A stretch of DNA of 64,000 nt from Gluconobacter cerevisiae (GCF_015244675.1 NZ_JABCQO010000001.1:434001-498000), one strand, 5' to 3'. Shown: positions 42,794-52,242, numbered from the stretch's first letter. Made by a program: numbers and translations. Notes: generated by a model not told the origin, from the letters alone.

Positions 42794-44308
42794 TCAGGCG
42801 GCTTCAGCCGCGAGGTGCGTCTGGTAAAGCGCAACAAACTGCCGCAGCATATCCGTAATTTCGGCCACCGGCGTCTCCCAGTCTCCTGAGCAGGGCTGAC
42901 GGAAGATTTGCATACTGGGATACCACGGCGTCGTGGAACCGGTTTCCCCCCAGCGCCAGCAGGCATCGCTCCGCGAGAGCATCCAGACAGGCCGGCCAAG
43001 CCCGCCAGCCAGATGCACCATGGACGTATCAACACTGATCAGCAGATCCACGCCATAGAGCCCGGCCGCTGTATCCGCGAAATCCACAATACCGTTCGTC
43101 GCATCGATCACAGGCAAGCCGGTCTCGGCAATCTGGTTTTTCGCGGCCCCAAGCTGGAAACTGACGAACCGGACCCCCTGCATGTCCATCATGGGCGCGA
43201 GTTTCTCCAGAGGGACACTCCGACGCCGGTCCACCTGTGTGGCGACGGGATCATGAGACCGGGGGTCGCCGTTCCAGACCAGGCCGACAATCAGTTCAGG
43301 CTGCTCAGGGGTCCGCACCACACCCTGTCGCAACGCACCACCAACGCGCTCCTGTTCTTCAACAGGTACGGACAGATACGGACATTCAGGAGCCGTGTCC
43401 GGTGTCAGACCCAGACGCATCGGCAGGCCGACAAGCGGGCAATGCAGATCCAGAGGCAATGATGGATCAAGTGCCGAAACGACGCGGTCAATGCCTTCCA
43501 TCCGTTCCAGAAGTCTGACGAGCGTGGGCGGAACCTGCACCACGGTCGTCGCCCCAAGCGCCTTGAGCAGTGGCACAAAACGGATGAACTGAAGCGTATC
43601 GCCATAGCCCTGTTCATGGTGGATCAGGATGGTTTTGCCCGTCAGGTCCTCCCCCTCCCATTGCGGGATGGAAAGATCCGTGCGCGGCGTCTGGCAGCAC
43701 CGCCAGCGCCATTCATATTCCCGCCATCCAGCCTCGAAATTTCCGATTTTCAGAAGACTGACGGCCCGTCCGAAGCGACAGACGCCGTTTTCCGGCGCCA
43801 GAGCAATGGCGCGGTCATAGTAGGGAAGCGACTCTTCGCTTCGGCCAAGGCACTGGAGCGCATGAGCAATATTATTGATGGCCGGAACATGATCCGGGCA
43901 AAGGGAATCGCCGGTTATGGCGTTCTCCAGAGCCTCATCGAACGCGCCTTTGCGGGCCTGAACCAGACTCAGATCGACGTAATAAGGCGCTTCGGATGGT
44001 TTTTGCTGAATGGCGACCTTCAGCGCCCGCTCTGCCCCGTCCAGATCCCCTCCTTCCAGACAGACAATCCCTAGCCGATGCCAGATCCTCGGGGCATTGA
44101 TATCCAGATTCAGGCTCTGAAGATAAAAATGGCGCGCCTGTTGCCAGTCTTTGAGGCGTTCGTACAGACATCCGGCCAGAAATGCAGAATGAGGGTCCTG
44201 AGGGAGGGTCTGGACACCATCATTCAGCTTTTCAAAGGCAGCGGGAGCATCGCCTGCATCTGCCAGAGCGAGAATATCCTGTGCCAGCAAACGGAAAGAA
44301 TTGGGCAT
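42794..44308 (-). CDS. TPR protein with GT9-like C-terminal domain
   Basis: 504 residues. Five or six tetratricopeptide repeats fill residues about 10-200 (for example APRIWHRLGIVCLEGGDLDGAERAL and AINNIAHALQCLGRSEESLPYYDRAIAL). After WEGEDLTGKTILIHHEQGYGDTLQFIRFVPLL begins a heptosyltransferase/ADP-binding-like domain ending with LLISVDTSMVHLAGGLGRPVWMLS. Such TPR-GT9 proteins are common in Alphaproteobacteria and are linked to protein or surface glycosylation. No partner gene is adjacent. The acceptor is unknown. Confidence 0.8.
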   Translation of the reverse strand: MPNSFRLLAQDILALADAGDAPAAFEKLNDGVQTLPQDPHSAFLAGCLYERLKDWQQARHFYLQSLNLDINAPRIWHRLGIVCLEGGDLDGAERALKVAIQQKPSEAPYYVDLSLVQARKGAFDEALENAITGDSLCPDHVPAINNIAHALQCLGRSEESLPYYDRAIALAPENGVCRFGRAVSLLKIGNFEAGWREYEWRWRCCQTPRTDLSIPQWEGEDLTGKTILIHHEQGYGDTLQFIRFVPLLKALGATTVVQVPPTLVRLLERMEGIDRVVSALDPSLPLDLHCPLVGLPMRLGLTPDTAPECPYLSVPVEEQERVGGALRQGVVRTPEQPELIVGLVWNGDPRSHDPVATQVDRRRSVPLEKLAPMMDMQGVRFVSFQLGAAKNQIAETGLPVIDATNGIVDFADTAAGLYGVDLLISVDTSMVHLAGGLGRPVWMLSRSDACWRWGETGSTTPWYPSMQIFRQPCSGDWETPVAEITDMLRQFVALYQTHLAAEAA

Positions 44309-44391
44309 GGGGGCTCCTTTTTTTCCGTCGTATCGAAAGCCCCCTAAGAAACCCTTAAAATCTCTCGTTTTCCTGCCCGGACCTGACTGCT

Positions 44392-44769
44392 TCAGCTCTC
44401 CAGCCTACGGGTCAGGCGCTGGAGAAACGGACGGAAACGCAGAAACTGCCCGTATCCCCATTGCAGAACAGTAAGAATGACCGGGTTCCGGGCCGCCAGC
44501 CCCATCGGTCGCAGCAGGGGAATGGCGCGCCACATGGCTGCGAAGGCCGCCGCCCCCTCATACAGATGCCCGTCTTCTTCCGCATGGAAACGGGCCAGCA
44601 GGGTTTCCCGGTCCAGTGGACAGGCCTGCGCCGACTCAAGATTGATGAAGCGGATGGCCTTGCGCCGGTCCAGACGTTTCATCAGAGCGATTTCACGCCG
44701 ACACAAAGAACATCCGCCATCGAACCAGACCGTCACCATGGCATGTGACGTCCCGGCAGACGGAACCAT
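44392..44769 (-). CDS. DCC family thiol-disulfide oxidoreductase-like protein (DUF393)
   Basis: 125 residues. VWFDGGCSLCRREIALMKRLD is the family signature with a CxxC (Cys-Ser-Leu-Cys) at the start of a thioredoxin-like fold. The end is basic and Phe/Leu-rich. Its ATG uses the last base of the upstream SIMPL-domain stop (TAATG), so it is translationally coupled; MVTVW ten residues further is an alternative start. Family function is not established beyond the redox motif. Confidence 0.8.
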   Translation of the reverse strand: MVPSAGTSHAMVTVWFDGGCSLCRREIALMKRLDRRKAIRFINLESAQACPLDRETLLARFHAEEDGHLYEGAAAFAAMWRAIPLLRPMGLAARNPVILTVLQWGYGQFLRFRPFLQRLTRRLES

Positions 44770-45506
44770 TACTGCGACAGTTCCGCCTGCACGAAGACGT
44801 TCACGCGGAGGGTCTGCTCATCCGGGCTACGCTGCGGAGGTGCGGAGTCCGCCATGCGGGCCGCCATGAGCATAACAGGGCGCGGGCCCGGCTCTTGAGA
44901 GGAAATACGGACTTCCTTCAGACGCACAAGGCGCAGACCCAGCGTCTGCGCGCTCTGCTCCGCCTGCTGACGGACCTGTTTGAGGGCCGCCGTCCGGGCG
45001 TCTTTCAGGAGCTGCTCACGAGTGGCATCATCCAGCGACCAGTCCATCCCTTCGAGCATCAGGGACTGCGACTGGAGTTGTCCGGCCAGCGCGAGAAGCT
45101 GCACGGAATCCTTGCCGGTGAGTTCAAGCTCCTGTCGGGCTGTCCAGCTTTTCGGCGCGTGTTCGGGCGTATTCTCATAAATGGAGTATCCCCCGGCCCT
45201 CGCTTCAATTCCCGCCTGACCGCCCGCCAGTTTCAGGGCTGCGGCCATGCGGGTGTTCACGTCCTTCTGGGCCGTTGCGGCAGACGGGCTATCAGCACGG
45301 ACAGACAGGCGGATCGTCAGTTCCGTTGGCGCGGCGTGTGCGTTGCCTGTCACGTTGAAATCAAGCTTGGTCGTGGACGGTGTTGTGGTCTGGGGCATGT
45401 CAGCGGCCTGTGCTGTGGAGAACGCCCCGGAGAGGGCAAGCGGAGACACGAACAGGGCGGCCACCAGAAGGGGGGCTGGCCGGATCAGAGAAGAAAGACG
45501 GGTCAT
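44769..45506 (-). CDS. SIMPL domain (DUF541) periplasmic protein
   Basis: 245 residues. Signal peptide of about 34 residues (LLVAALFVSPLALSG, cut near AQA). The mature part begins KLDFNVTGNAHAAPTELTIRLSVRAD, the first SIMPL strand pair, continues with AQKDVNTRMAAALKL and ends with EQTLRVNVFVQAEL. Such proteins are periplasmic or outer-membrane associated and have been linked to oxidative stress, without a defined activity. It is coupled to the DCC protein, which hints at an envelope redox role (inference). Confidence 0.82.
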   Translation of the reverse strand: MTRLSSLIRPAPLLVAALFVSPLALSGAFSTAQAADMPQTTTPSTTKLDFNVTGNAHAAPTELTIRLSVRADSPSAATAQKDVNTRMAAALKLAGGQAGIEARAGGYSIYENTPEHAPKSWTARQELELTGKDSVQLLALAGQLQSQSLMLEGMDWSLDDATREQLLKDARTAALKQVRQQAEQSAQTLGLRLVRLKEVRISSQEPGPRPVMLMAARMADSAPPQRSPDEQTLRVNVFVQAELSQ

Positions 45507-45568
45507 CGGATCTCCTGAAGGCAGGTATCGTGTGGAACGCCCCGAAAGCTGGCAGCAGAAAACGTCAG

Positions 45569-45913
45569 TCAGCGCGGCTCAGGAGCGTGTTTCAGCAGGA
45601 CCAACGCCCGACGCAGGCGTTCGATCCCCGCCCGGACATGCCCCTGTGTGCACAGCAGGTTTCCCTGCGCGCGAAGGTGACGCGCATCTTCCATCATCCC
45701 CAGCGCAATCGCCCCGGAAGGAGCGGCCAGTTCAGCGTCCACGCTTTTGCGCAGTCGTGCGCAGTATTCCGCCGTCTCGGACGTAACAGAAATCGCATCG
45801 TCCGAGCGCCCTGACGGCTGGTGTTGCGCCGGGTGCAGGACTGGCGACGCGGCCAGACAGCCGAGCAGACAGAAAGCCGGGAGAAGCACCGGCGAAGGAA
45901 GGGAAAGGCGCAT
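45569..45913 (-). CDS. Hypothetical lipoprotein or exported protein
   Basis: 114 residues, not recognised. The N-terminus RLSLPSPVLLPAFCLLGCLA contains a lipobox-like LLGC (Cys19), suggesting lipid attachment. The rest is helical (EYCARLRKSVDAELAA, then RAGIERLRRALVLLKH) with two more cysteines. It lies between the SIMPL gene and the two-component system on the same strand, about 60 bp from each, and could be cotranscribed with either. Confidence 0.5.
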   Translation of the reverse strand: MRLSLPSPVLLPAFCLLGCLAASPVLHPAQHQPSGRSDDAISVTSETAEYCARLRKSVDAELAAPSGAIALGMMEDARHLRAQGNLLCTQGHVRAGIERLRRALVLLKHAPEPR

Positions 45914-45971
45914 TACGGACTCTCTAGCCCATTCCAGCTAAGCGCAGGGTGGGGCGGGCATGAAACTTCCG

Positions 45972-47396
45972 TCATGCAGCCTTGGCGGCGGGAGTCACGA
46001 CCGGCAGGAGCAGAGTCGCGGACAGACCCTGATCTCCATTTTTCAGCTCAAGCGCGCCTCCATGCAGGCTCATGACAGCCTGTACGAGAGACAGGCCAAG
46101 CCCGGCCCCCGGCGTATTGCGGGCTGTTTCGGCACGGAAAAACCGTTCTGAAGCGCGGCAAAGATCGTCTTCGCTCATGCCGGGCCCCTGATCCGCAACG
46201 GTGATGGCCAGACGTTCGCCCCGCATCTCCACCGAGAGGGTGATGGCCGTGTCCGGCGGAGCAAACTTGATGGCATTGTCCAGCAAATTGGCGACGGCCT
46301 GTTGCAGAAGATGCGGGTCGCCATTCACGGGCCGCACGCTCCCGGCCCTGAAGACCAGCCGGAGCCCGGCATCCTCGACGGACGCATCATAAAGCTCGGT
46401 CAATCCTTCCAACAGGGAGCGCACATCCAGAATCGTGAAGGCCGCCCGTCTGGCGCCCGCCTCAAGCTGTGCAATACGCAGCAGAGCCTCGAAAATTGAC
46501 GTGACCCGATCGAGATCCATAACCGCACGATCAATCGCCGCATGAAGTTCTTCGGCGGAAGTGGCGGTACGATTGGCGTCTTCCAGTCGGGCACGAGCGC
46601 GGGCGATGGGGGTTCGCAAATCGTGGGCGATGGCATTGGAGACCTGCTTGACGCCCTCCATCAGACGGTTGATCCGCTCCAGCATGGTGTTGACAGTCTG
46701 CGCTACCAGATCAGTTTCGTTGCCGGTCAGGGGGATGCGCTGGCTCAGATCGCCCTGCGCCACCGCTGCCGTCGTGCGGGCGATGGAGCGGACGACCTGC
46801 CGGAAAATCCTGCGGATAACCAATGCGCCGCCCGCTGCCAGTAGCGAGATCATCACCCACGCCCAGATCAGCGTATCGGTCAGAACGTGTCGGACAAGCT
46901 GCCGCCCGCGAACATCGCGCCCTACGATCATCCGGAAGCCCTGCGTCAGGACATAAGCGTGCATTTTGGCGTTGGTGCGGAAACCGTCGCGCTTGATGGC
47001 CAGTTCATAAAACTGGTCCATCTGGGTAATGACGACGGGCCATCCGGGCAGATTTCCGGCGAATTTGCGACCATCGGGGCCGACCAGAAGGTAGAGTTCG
47101 TCATCATCGACGTTCTGGTCCAGCCTGTCCTGAATGGCGAGACTGAGCGCGGGTGGCCCACCCTGCGTCCAGCGATGAGACAAATCAGCCGCATCGACCT
47201 GCACCGCCAGTTCCACCTGGCGGTCAAGCTGGCCCGTCGTGTTCCACCAAATGAAGGACAGGAACGCGCCGGCCGAAATCACGAACACCAGCCCGTAGGC
47301 CAGCGCGAAATTCAGCCCGGCCGAGCGGACCGGCCAGCGCAGACGCCGTTTCAGAAACAGCCCGAGACGGCGGCCTTTACGCAGGAGCATTCCCAA
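45972..47396 (-). CDS. Two-component sensor histidine kinase
   Basis: 474 residues if read from TTG directly after the regulator stop; ATG at 47390 is two codons in. Two membrane helices (about 28-51 and 174-194) flank a 120-residue periplasmic domain. HAMP follows, then His258 in SNAIAHDLRTPIARARARLE, and an ATPase with NLLDNAIKFAPP, DQGPGMSEDD and GAGLGLSLVQAV. The HDLRTP form of the H box is common in the QseC/TctE/EnvZ-like group. It pairs with the regulator upstream. The signal is unknown. Confidence 0.9.
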   Translation of the reverse strand: MGMLLRKGRRLGLFLKRRLRWPVRSAGLNFALAYGLVFVISAGAFLSFIWWNTTGQLDRQVELAVQVDAADLSHRWTQGGPPALSLAIQDRLDQNVDDDELYLLVGPDGRKFAGNLPGWPVVITQMDQFYELAIKRDGFRTNAKMHAYVLTQGFRMIVGRDVRGRQLVRHVLTDTLIWAWVMISLLAAGGALVIRRIFRQVVRSIARTTAAVAQGDLSQRIPLTGNETDLVAQTVNTMLERINRLMEGVKQVSNAIAHDLRTPIARARARLEDANRTATSAEELHAAIDRAVMDLDRVTSIFEALLRIAQLEAGARRAAFTILDVRSLLEGLTELYDASVEDAGLRLVFRAGSVRPVNGDPHLLQQAVANLLDNAIKFAPPDTAITLSVEMRGERLAITVADQGPGMSEDDLCRASERFFRAETARNTPGAGLGLSLVQAVMSLHGGALELKNGDQGLSATLLLPVVTPAAKAA

Positions 47397-48077
47397 TCAG
47401 TCCGCCCGCAGAATATAGCCCGCATTGCGGATCGTGTGGATCATGGGCTTGTCGAACGGCTTGTCCACCTTCTGGCGCAGGCGCGAAACATGCACGTCGA
47501 TCACGTTGGTCTGCGGGTCGAAGTGATAGTCCCAGACGCGCTCAAGCAGCATAGTGCGGGTCACGACCTGTCCGGCATGGCGGATCAGAAATTCCAGAAG
47601 ACGGAACTCGCGTGGCTGAAGGTCGATCTTCTCGCCGCCGCGTTTGACGGTGCGCGAGAGCAGATCCATTTCCAGATCACCCACGACCAGTCGCGTCTGC
47701 GGCGCACTTTCCGGGCGGCCGCGACGGCCCAGCGCCTCAACACGCGCCAGAAGTTCTGAAAACGCGAAAGGCTTGGTCATGTAGTCGTCGCCACCGGCCT
47801 TGAGGCCCGCGACGCGCTCATCCACATCCGCCAGCGCTGACAGCAGCAGGACCGGCGTTGCATTCTTCTGACCGCGCAGAGTCTCAAGAATCCGCAGACC
47901 ATCGATGCCGCCCGGCAGCATCCGGTCCAGAATCACGACATCATAGTTTTCGCTAACGGCCAGAAACAGGCCGTCCTTGCCGTTATCCGCCTCATCAACG
48001 ACATGCCCGGCTTCCCGCAACCCCTTGAGCACGAAAGCACGGACAGTAGGATCGTCTTCGACCAGCAGGATACGCAT
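47397..48077 (-). CDS. OmpR/PhoB-family response regulator
   Basis: 226 residues. Receiver domain with LLVEDDPTVR, phospho-acceptor Asp51 in DVVILDRMLPGGIDGL and Lys in MTKPFAFSEL. The winged helix closes with FDPQTNVIDVHVSRLRQKVD and IRNAGYILRAD. It partners the kinase whose gene begins at its stop codon. The 550 bp upstream have no gene and probably hold its promoter. Targets unknown. Confidence 0.92.
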   Translation of the reverse strand: MRILLVEDDPTVRAFVLKGLREAGHVVDEADNGKDGLFLAVSENYDVVILDRMLPGGIDGLRILETLRGQKNATPVLLLSALADVDERVAGLKAGGDDYMTKPFAFSELLARVEALGRRGRPESAPQTRLVVGDLEMDLLSRTVKRGGEKIDLQPREFRLLEFLIRHAGQVVTRTMLLERVWDYHFDPQTNVIDVHVSRLRQKVDKPFDKPMIHTIRNAGYILRAD

Positions 48078-48627
48078 TGTTGTCTCTCTTCCTTGCGAAC
48101 GCAGTCTTGCCGTTCCTTGCGGGAAAGAATACCGGCTTGAAGAGCGCCGTCAAAGGCAGTTGTTAAAGATCAGATCTGCAACACCAATGAAATTGCATCT
48201 GAAAAGATCTAATAACTGCTGATTTCAGACCGGTCGGGCAAGCAGGACCTTCTTCGCTATCAAAAAATCAGACAACTTCATTCTATCCCCGTCGTCCAGA
48301 CGCAGAAACGTGAAAACACGAACAATTCCCCAGAGACGCAAAGGATTTTAAGGGGCCTCTATTACCGTCTGATAAAATCAAATTTCAAGACTCAGAAATT
48401 GACTAAGGCAGTTGGCCCACAGCACTGTATTCATACCCTCTTTGATACAGCGGCTCAGACCCCAAGCCTTACAGTAAACCGGGACAATGAATGATGGGTT
48501 GGAAGTTTGATTTTCAGCACCCTGACCGCGCGGCTCAACAAAACTACCACTCCGCACACGGCGCCCTTGAACGGCACTCAAAGAGTGTTGTAGCGTGCCA
48601 CATAAAATGCAATACAGGTAAAAAATA
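48078..48627. other. AT-rich intergenic region, no gene recognised
   Basis: About 550 bp between the response regulator start and the next gene. Base composition shifts from GC-rich to AT-rich near 48150. Both strands are broken by stops; the longest frame (48378-48581, minus) has no resemblance I can name. Several GATC/AGATCT stretches lie at 48168-48210. I see no tRNA, inverted terminal repeat or complete element. The shift suggests the edge of acquired DNA. Confidence 0.5.
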
Positions 48628-50325
48628 ATGTCTGAATTAGATTATAGAATAGACAGTTTCAACTTTTCCAATCATGATTTTTCCAAAATTAAAATCGATG
48701 GATGGTTCTTAAATCATCAAAAAGAAATAAAAAGCATTTTTCTCCATATTGGCGACATAGACTATCCCCTTGATTCTTACGGACTTTACAGTCCAGATGT
48801 CCTTGGAATTCTTGGTGACAGAGCTCGCAACTGTCGTTTCATGCAGTTCATAACTCTTCCCGAAAATACTTTTTTTGAAGACATCGCTGCATCATTTTTT
48901 ATCGTAAATTACATCGATAATACTTTTGAAATTGTCCGTTTTAATGATCTAGACCATCAGAAGTGGGTGATCCCGAAATGCAAAAATTTTTCTGACCTTA
49001 GGATTCACATGGCTGTTCGGGCGTGGGACCGAGCAACTCTGCGTAAGCATCTACAGGAACTGGAAAAATTTACCGGCATCGCCAAACCAGGCGTTGTCAT
49101 TGGATATTCTGATGACCCAAGACTATATCGGGTAGCTCATGAACATGGGTGGGATTATGTTTCTGCACATAACAAAACAGATCTTCCATTCGAGACACTT
49201 GCTTCCTTCTACCTGAGGACAGTCTTAGGGAGTGATGTTCTGCTCCTGATTTCCGATATCCGCCCATCGCATCAGGACTGGGATAATCGCTGGGTATTTG
49301 GGGTCCTCAATTTTGGTGCTGTTGCTTATTTTCCACCCGAGCAAATCCAGAAACCTCTTCGAGGTGAGGGTAGCTGGAACAATCCTTTCCAGACCTCCGA
49401 TCTAAACAAAACCAATCTGGCAGCGTTTACAGCATCTGATATCGAATTATTTGGTCTCCCTGGTCTGCGCTCACTTTCATCCGCAACAGAGACAGAGACT
49501 TCACAAACCGTGTACGCTCTGGATACTGAGGTTATTCCCGTTACACACACGGATGAAAAACAGATCAGCTTCATGACACCGTTCGCAAATAGTGTCTCTT
49601 TATCATCAAAACAAACTGAATGCCTGAAGAGTATCTTATTAGATGCGCACCCTCTTTCTTCACGACACGACCCCAAAAATAGACTGATAAATGATCAGAA
49701 ATTATTCTCACGATTTACAAGTCTTGGTGACAATTGCGAGTTTGGATTAATTCAACGCGAAGTTGGCTTAGAGCCTCTTGATCTGTTTCGATTTGGGGGA
49801 ATACGGGATATTCAAAACCTCATACAAGCATTTGACGAAGATCTGAGTGCTTTCGGAACAGCAAGCGATACTGAAATTTACGAAGCCTACGGCGAGTGGA
49901 TTTCTACAAGCAATCGTTACGGCGTAACATTCCACACTCATCGTTACGCTCATGATTCATCTCGCGAAGATATGCGTACAAGTGAGCAAAAAAAACTGCG
50001 GTATCTTGCCAGAAAAACTTTAGAGGATCTGGAAGAAGGAACCAAAATCCTCGTTCGAAAATCTAACGACGTTATTACGGATGATGAAGCCCGTGCTCTC
50101 TATCGAGCCGTCAGACGACATGGAAACTGCCCGATCCTCATAGTGACGCAAGCATCTGGCAAAGCGGATCTTAATACAGTGGAAGATTGGGGAGATGGAT
50201 TACTAAGGGGTTATATTTCACATTTCGCGCCTTATTCCGAAGCATATTCAGGATCAGTAGAAGAATGGAGGGACCTCTGCGGAGCCGCCCTTGATCTTTT
50301 AACTCCGCAAACGGGAATGAATTGA
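48628..50325 (+). CDS. Unrecognised 565-residue protein in AT-rich DNA
   Basis: No signal peptide or membrane helix. Residues 1 to about 110 form a beta-rich segment (KIDGWFLNHQKEIKSIFLHI), about 115-260 an alpha/beta segment, and a Ser/Thr-rich linker runs from about 290 to 330. The C-terminal part (from about 355) begins FTSLGDNCEFGLIQREVG...LDLFRFGG. This 'SLG.NCEFG..QR' motif recalls DUF1796-type putative cysteine-peptidase-like domains found beside glycosyltransferases in Alphaproteobacteria; Cys and a later His (FHTHRYAH) could be catalytic. Codons are far richer in A/T than in the neighbours, a sign of transfer. The stop lies 1 bp before the FkbH-like ATG, so the two are coupled. Confidence 0.7.
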   Translation: MSELDYRIDSFNFSNHDFSKIKIDGWFLNHQKEIKSIFLHIGDIDYPLDSYGLYSPDVLGILGDRARNCRFMQFITLPENTFFEDIAASFFIVNYIDNTFEIVRFNDLDHQKWVIPKCKNFSDLRIHMAVRAWDRATLRKHLQELEKFTGIAKPGVVIGYSDDPRLYRVAHEHGWDYVSAHNKTDLPFETLASFYLRTVLGSDVLLLISDIRPSHQDWDNRWVFGVLNFGAVAYFPPEQIQKPLRGEGSWNNPFQTSDLNKTNLAAFTASDIELFGLPGLRSLSSATETETSQTVYALDTEVIPVTHTDEKQISFMTPFANSVSLSSKQTECLKSILLDAHPLSSRHDPKNRLINDQKLFSRFTSLGDNCEFGLIQREVGLEPLDLFRFGGIRDIQNLIQAFDEDLSAFGTASDTEIYEAYGEWISTSNRYGVTFHTHRYAHDSSREDMRTSEQKKLRYLARKTLEDLEEGTKILVRKSNDVITDDEARALYRAVRRHGNCPILIVTQASGKADLNTVEDWGDGLLRGYISHFAPYSEAYSGSVEEWRDLCGAALDLLTPQTGMN

Positions 50326-50326
50326 C

Positions 50327-52240
50327 ATGTCCACACCTCAGCTCGCCTGGCTTCCAGACCCGACTGTCGCAACGAAGGGTCATCTTTGGGATCAGCGCCT
50401 CTCGCAGGCAAAAGACGCCGCCCCTGACTGGGATACGCTGCTGGATCTTGCGCGTTATAATCTGAACTTCATGCGGACGATGAAGCTGGACCGCGTTTTA
50501 ACGCGCCAGTTCCCGGAACCTCCTGCCCATCTCTCCGTCAAACCCGTTCGTCTTGCGCTTCTCGGCTCTTCCACAATAAATCATTTGATCCCGTCACTTC
50601 GGGTTGCGGCTCTGAGGCATGGTATCTGGCTCACTGTGCATACAGGGGAGTATGGGAGCTATCGGCAGGAGCTCGGGCAGGATGATGACGCTCTTAAGGC
50701 GTTCGCACCCACACTCATTCTTCTGCTTCTGGATGCGCGACACATAGCGGGTTTTCTGCCACGCAATGCCGACCAGGCCGCAGCCGATACAGCATGTCAG
50801 GAAGTTGTTGAGAGGCTGCTTCCAGAATGTTGGCGTGAAGCAAAAAGCCGTTATGGCTGCCCTGTTCTTCAGACGTCTTTTCTCCCTGTCTTCCCGCGCC
50901 TTATGGGAAGCGCAGAAGCTCTTCTTCCGTCCTCATCAGCCAATTTCATAACGCGGATCAATGCACTTCTGGCCGCAAGCTGTCACAAGCACGGCGCAAT
51001 CTTTGTCGATCTGGCCGCTGAGGCAACACGATACGGCCTTGAGGCATGGTATGATCCATCACTCTGGTGGCGTGCCAAACAGGAAATTGCCCCGAGTGCA
51101 GCTCCTGCTTTTGGCGAACTCGTGGGCCGCAGTCTGGCCGCACTGGCTGGCCGTTCATCGAAATGTCTTGTGCTTGATCTCGATAATACTCTTTGGGGAG
51201 GTGTTATCGGGGATGATGGTCTGGATGGTATCGAGCTTGGGCAGGGAAGCCCTTTAGGCGAAGCTTTTGTTGCTTTGCAGGAATTCGCGCTGCGCCTGAG
51301 CCGCAGGGGCGTCGTTCTGGCCGTCTGTTCTAAAAACGATGAGGCGAATGCTCGTTTGCCTTTTCAAAAACATCCAGAAATGATCCTGCGCGAAAAAGAT
51401 ATTGGATGTTTCGTCGCCAACTGGAACGACAAGGCAGAAAATATTCGCGAAATTGCTTCCCGCCTCAGTATCGGCCTCGATTCCATAGTGTTTGTGGATG
51501 ACAATCCATTTGAACGCTCCCGGGTGCGGGAAGCCTTGCCGATGGTCAATGTTCCAGAAATACCAGAAGATCCCACTCTTGTTCCCGATGCGGTCGCAGC
51601 AGCCGGATATTTTGACCTCATTGAATTAAGCGCTGAAGATCTCAATCGAAGCGATCAGTATCAGGCCAATCTGCAACGACAGTCCCTACAAGAAAGCGCT
51701 ACGGATCTTGGCAGCTATTTGAACGGGTTAGACATGACCCTGATTTATGGCGCGTTCAACTCGACCAATCTTTCGAGAATTACACAGCTTATCAACAAGA
51801 GTAATCAGTTTAACCTGACAACACGCCGTTACAGTCAGGACGATCTGACAGCGCTGATGGCTGATGACACGGCTTTTGGTCTGTGGTTCCGTTTGACCGA
51901 CCGCTTCGGAGATAATGGTCTGATTGCGGTTGTCATAGGACGGGACGCTGCCGAAGGAATTGTGGATATTGATACATGGCTTATGAGCTGCAGGGTTCTG
52001 GGCCGTGGTGTAGAAGAAGCAACGCTCAGTGTTATTGCGGCTCAGGCTCGTGCAAGAGGAGCAATAGCGCTTCGAGGAACGTACCTGCCCACGCTCAAGA
52101 ATAGCATGGTAGCAGACATGTATTCCCGGCTTGGCTTTACATTACTGGAAGACAGGGGAATAGAAGGAAAGTCATACATCCTTCCTTTAACGGAATGGAT
52201 GCCCGCAACAACCTCTATTACCTTAAGTTCGGAGTTTTAA
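50327..52240 (+). CDS. FkbH-like HAD-IIIC phosphatase/acyltransferase
   Basis: 637 residues in three parts: an SGNH-like N-terminal domain (ALLGSSTINHLIPSLRVAA; about 65-270), a HAD-IIIC domain with CLVLDLDNTLWGGVIGDDG (about 280-298) and FVDDNPFERSRVREALP, and a GNAT-like C-terminal domain (about 450-620). In polyketide pathways FkbH takes 1,3-bisphosphoglycerate, dephosphorylates it and loads a glyceryl group onto an acyl carrier protein. A carrier protein gene overlaps only 2 bp downstream, matching that chemistry. No polyketide synthase is present, so the glyceryl or acyl group probably goes to another acceptor such as a surface glycan. Confidence 0.82.
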   Translation: MSTPQLAWLPDPTVATKGHLWDQRLSQAKDAAPDWDTLLDLARYNLNFMRTMKLDRVLTRQFPEPPAHLSVKPVRLALLGSSTINHLIPSLRVAALRHGIWLTVHTGEYGSYRQELGQDDDALKAFAPTLILLLLDARHIAGFLPRNADQAAADTACQEVVERLLPECWREAKSRYGCPVLQTSFLPVFPRLMGSAEALLPSSSANFITRINALLAASCHKHGAIFVDLAAEATRYGLEAWYDPSLWWRAKQEIAPSAAPAFGELVGRSLAALAGRSSKCLVLDLDNTLWGGVIGDDGLDGIELGQGSPLGEAFVALQEFALRLSRRGVVLAVCSKNDEANARLPFQKHPEMILREKDIGCFVANWNDKAENIREIASRLSIGLDSIVFVDDNPFERSRVREALPMVNVPEIPEDPTLVPDAVAAAGYFDLIELSAEDLNRSDQYQANLQRQSLQESATDLGSYLNGLDMTLIYGAFNSTNLSRITQLINKSNQFNLTTRRYSQDDLTALMADDTAFGLWFRLTDRFGDNGLIAVVIGRDAAEGIVDIDTWLMSCRVLGRGVEEATLSVIAAQARARGAIALRGTYLPTLKNSMVADMYSRLGFTLLEDRGIEGKSYILPLTEWMPATTSITLSSEF

Positions 52241-52242
52241 AA

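Noticed and set aside
48378-48581. Short minus-strand frame (67 codons) in the AT-rich gap, considered as a transposase fragment
   Set aside because: No DDE or helix-turn-helix motif and no terminal repeats; too little to support a mobile element.
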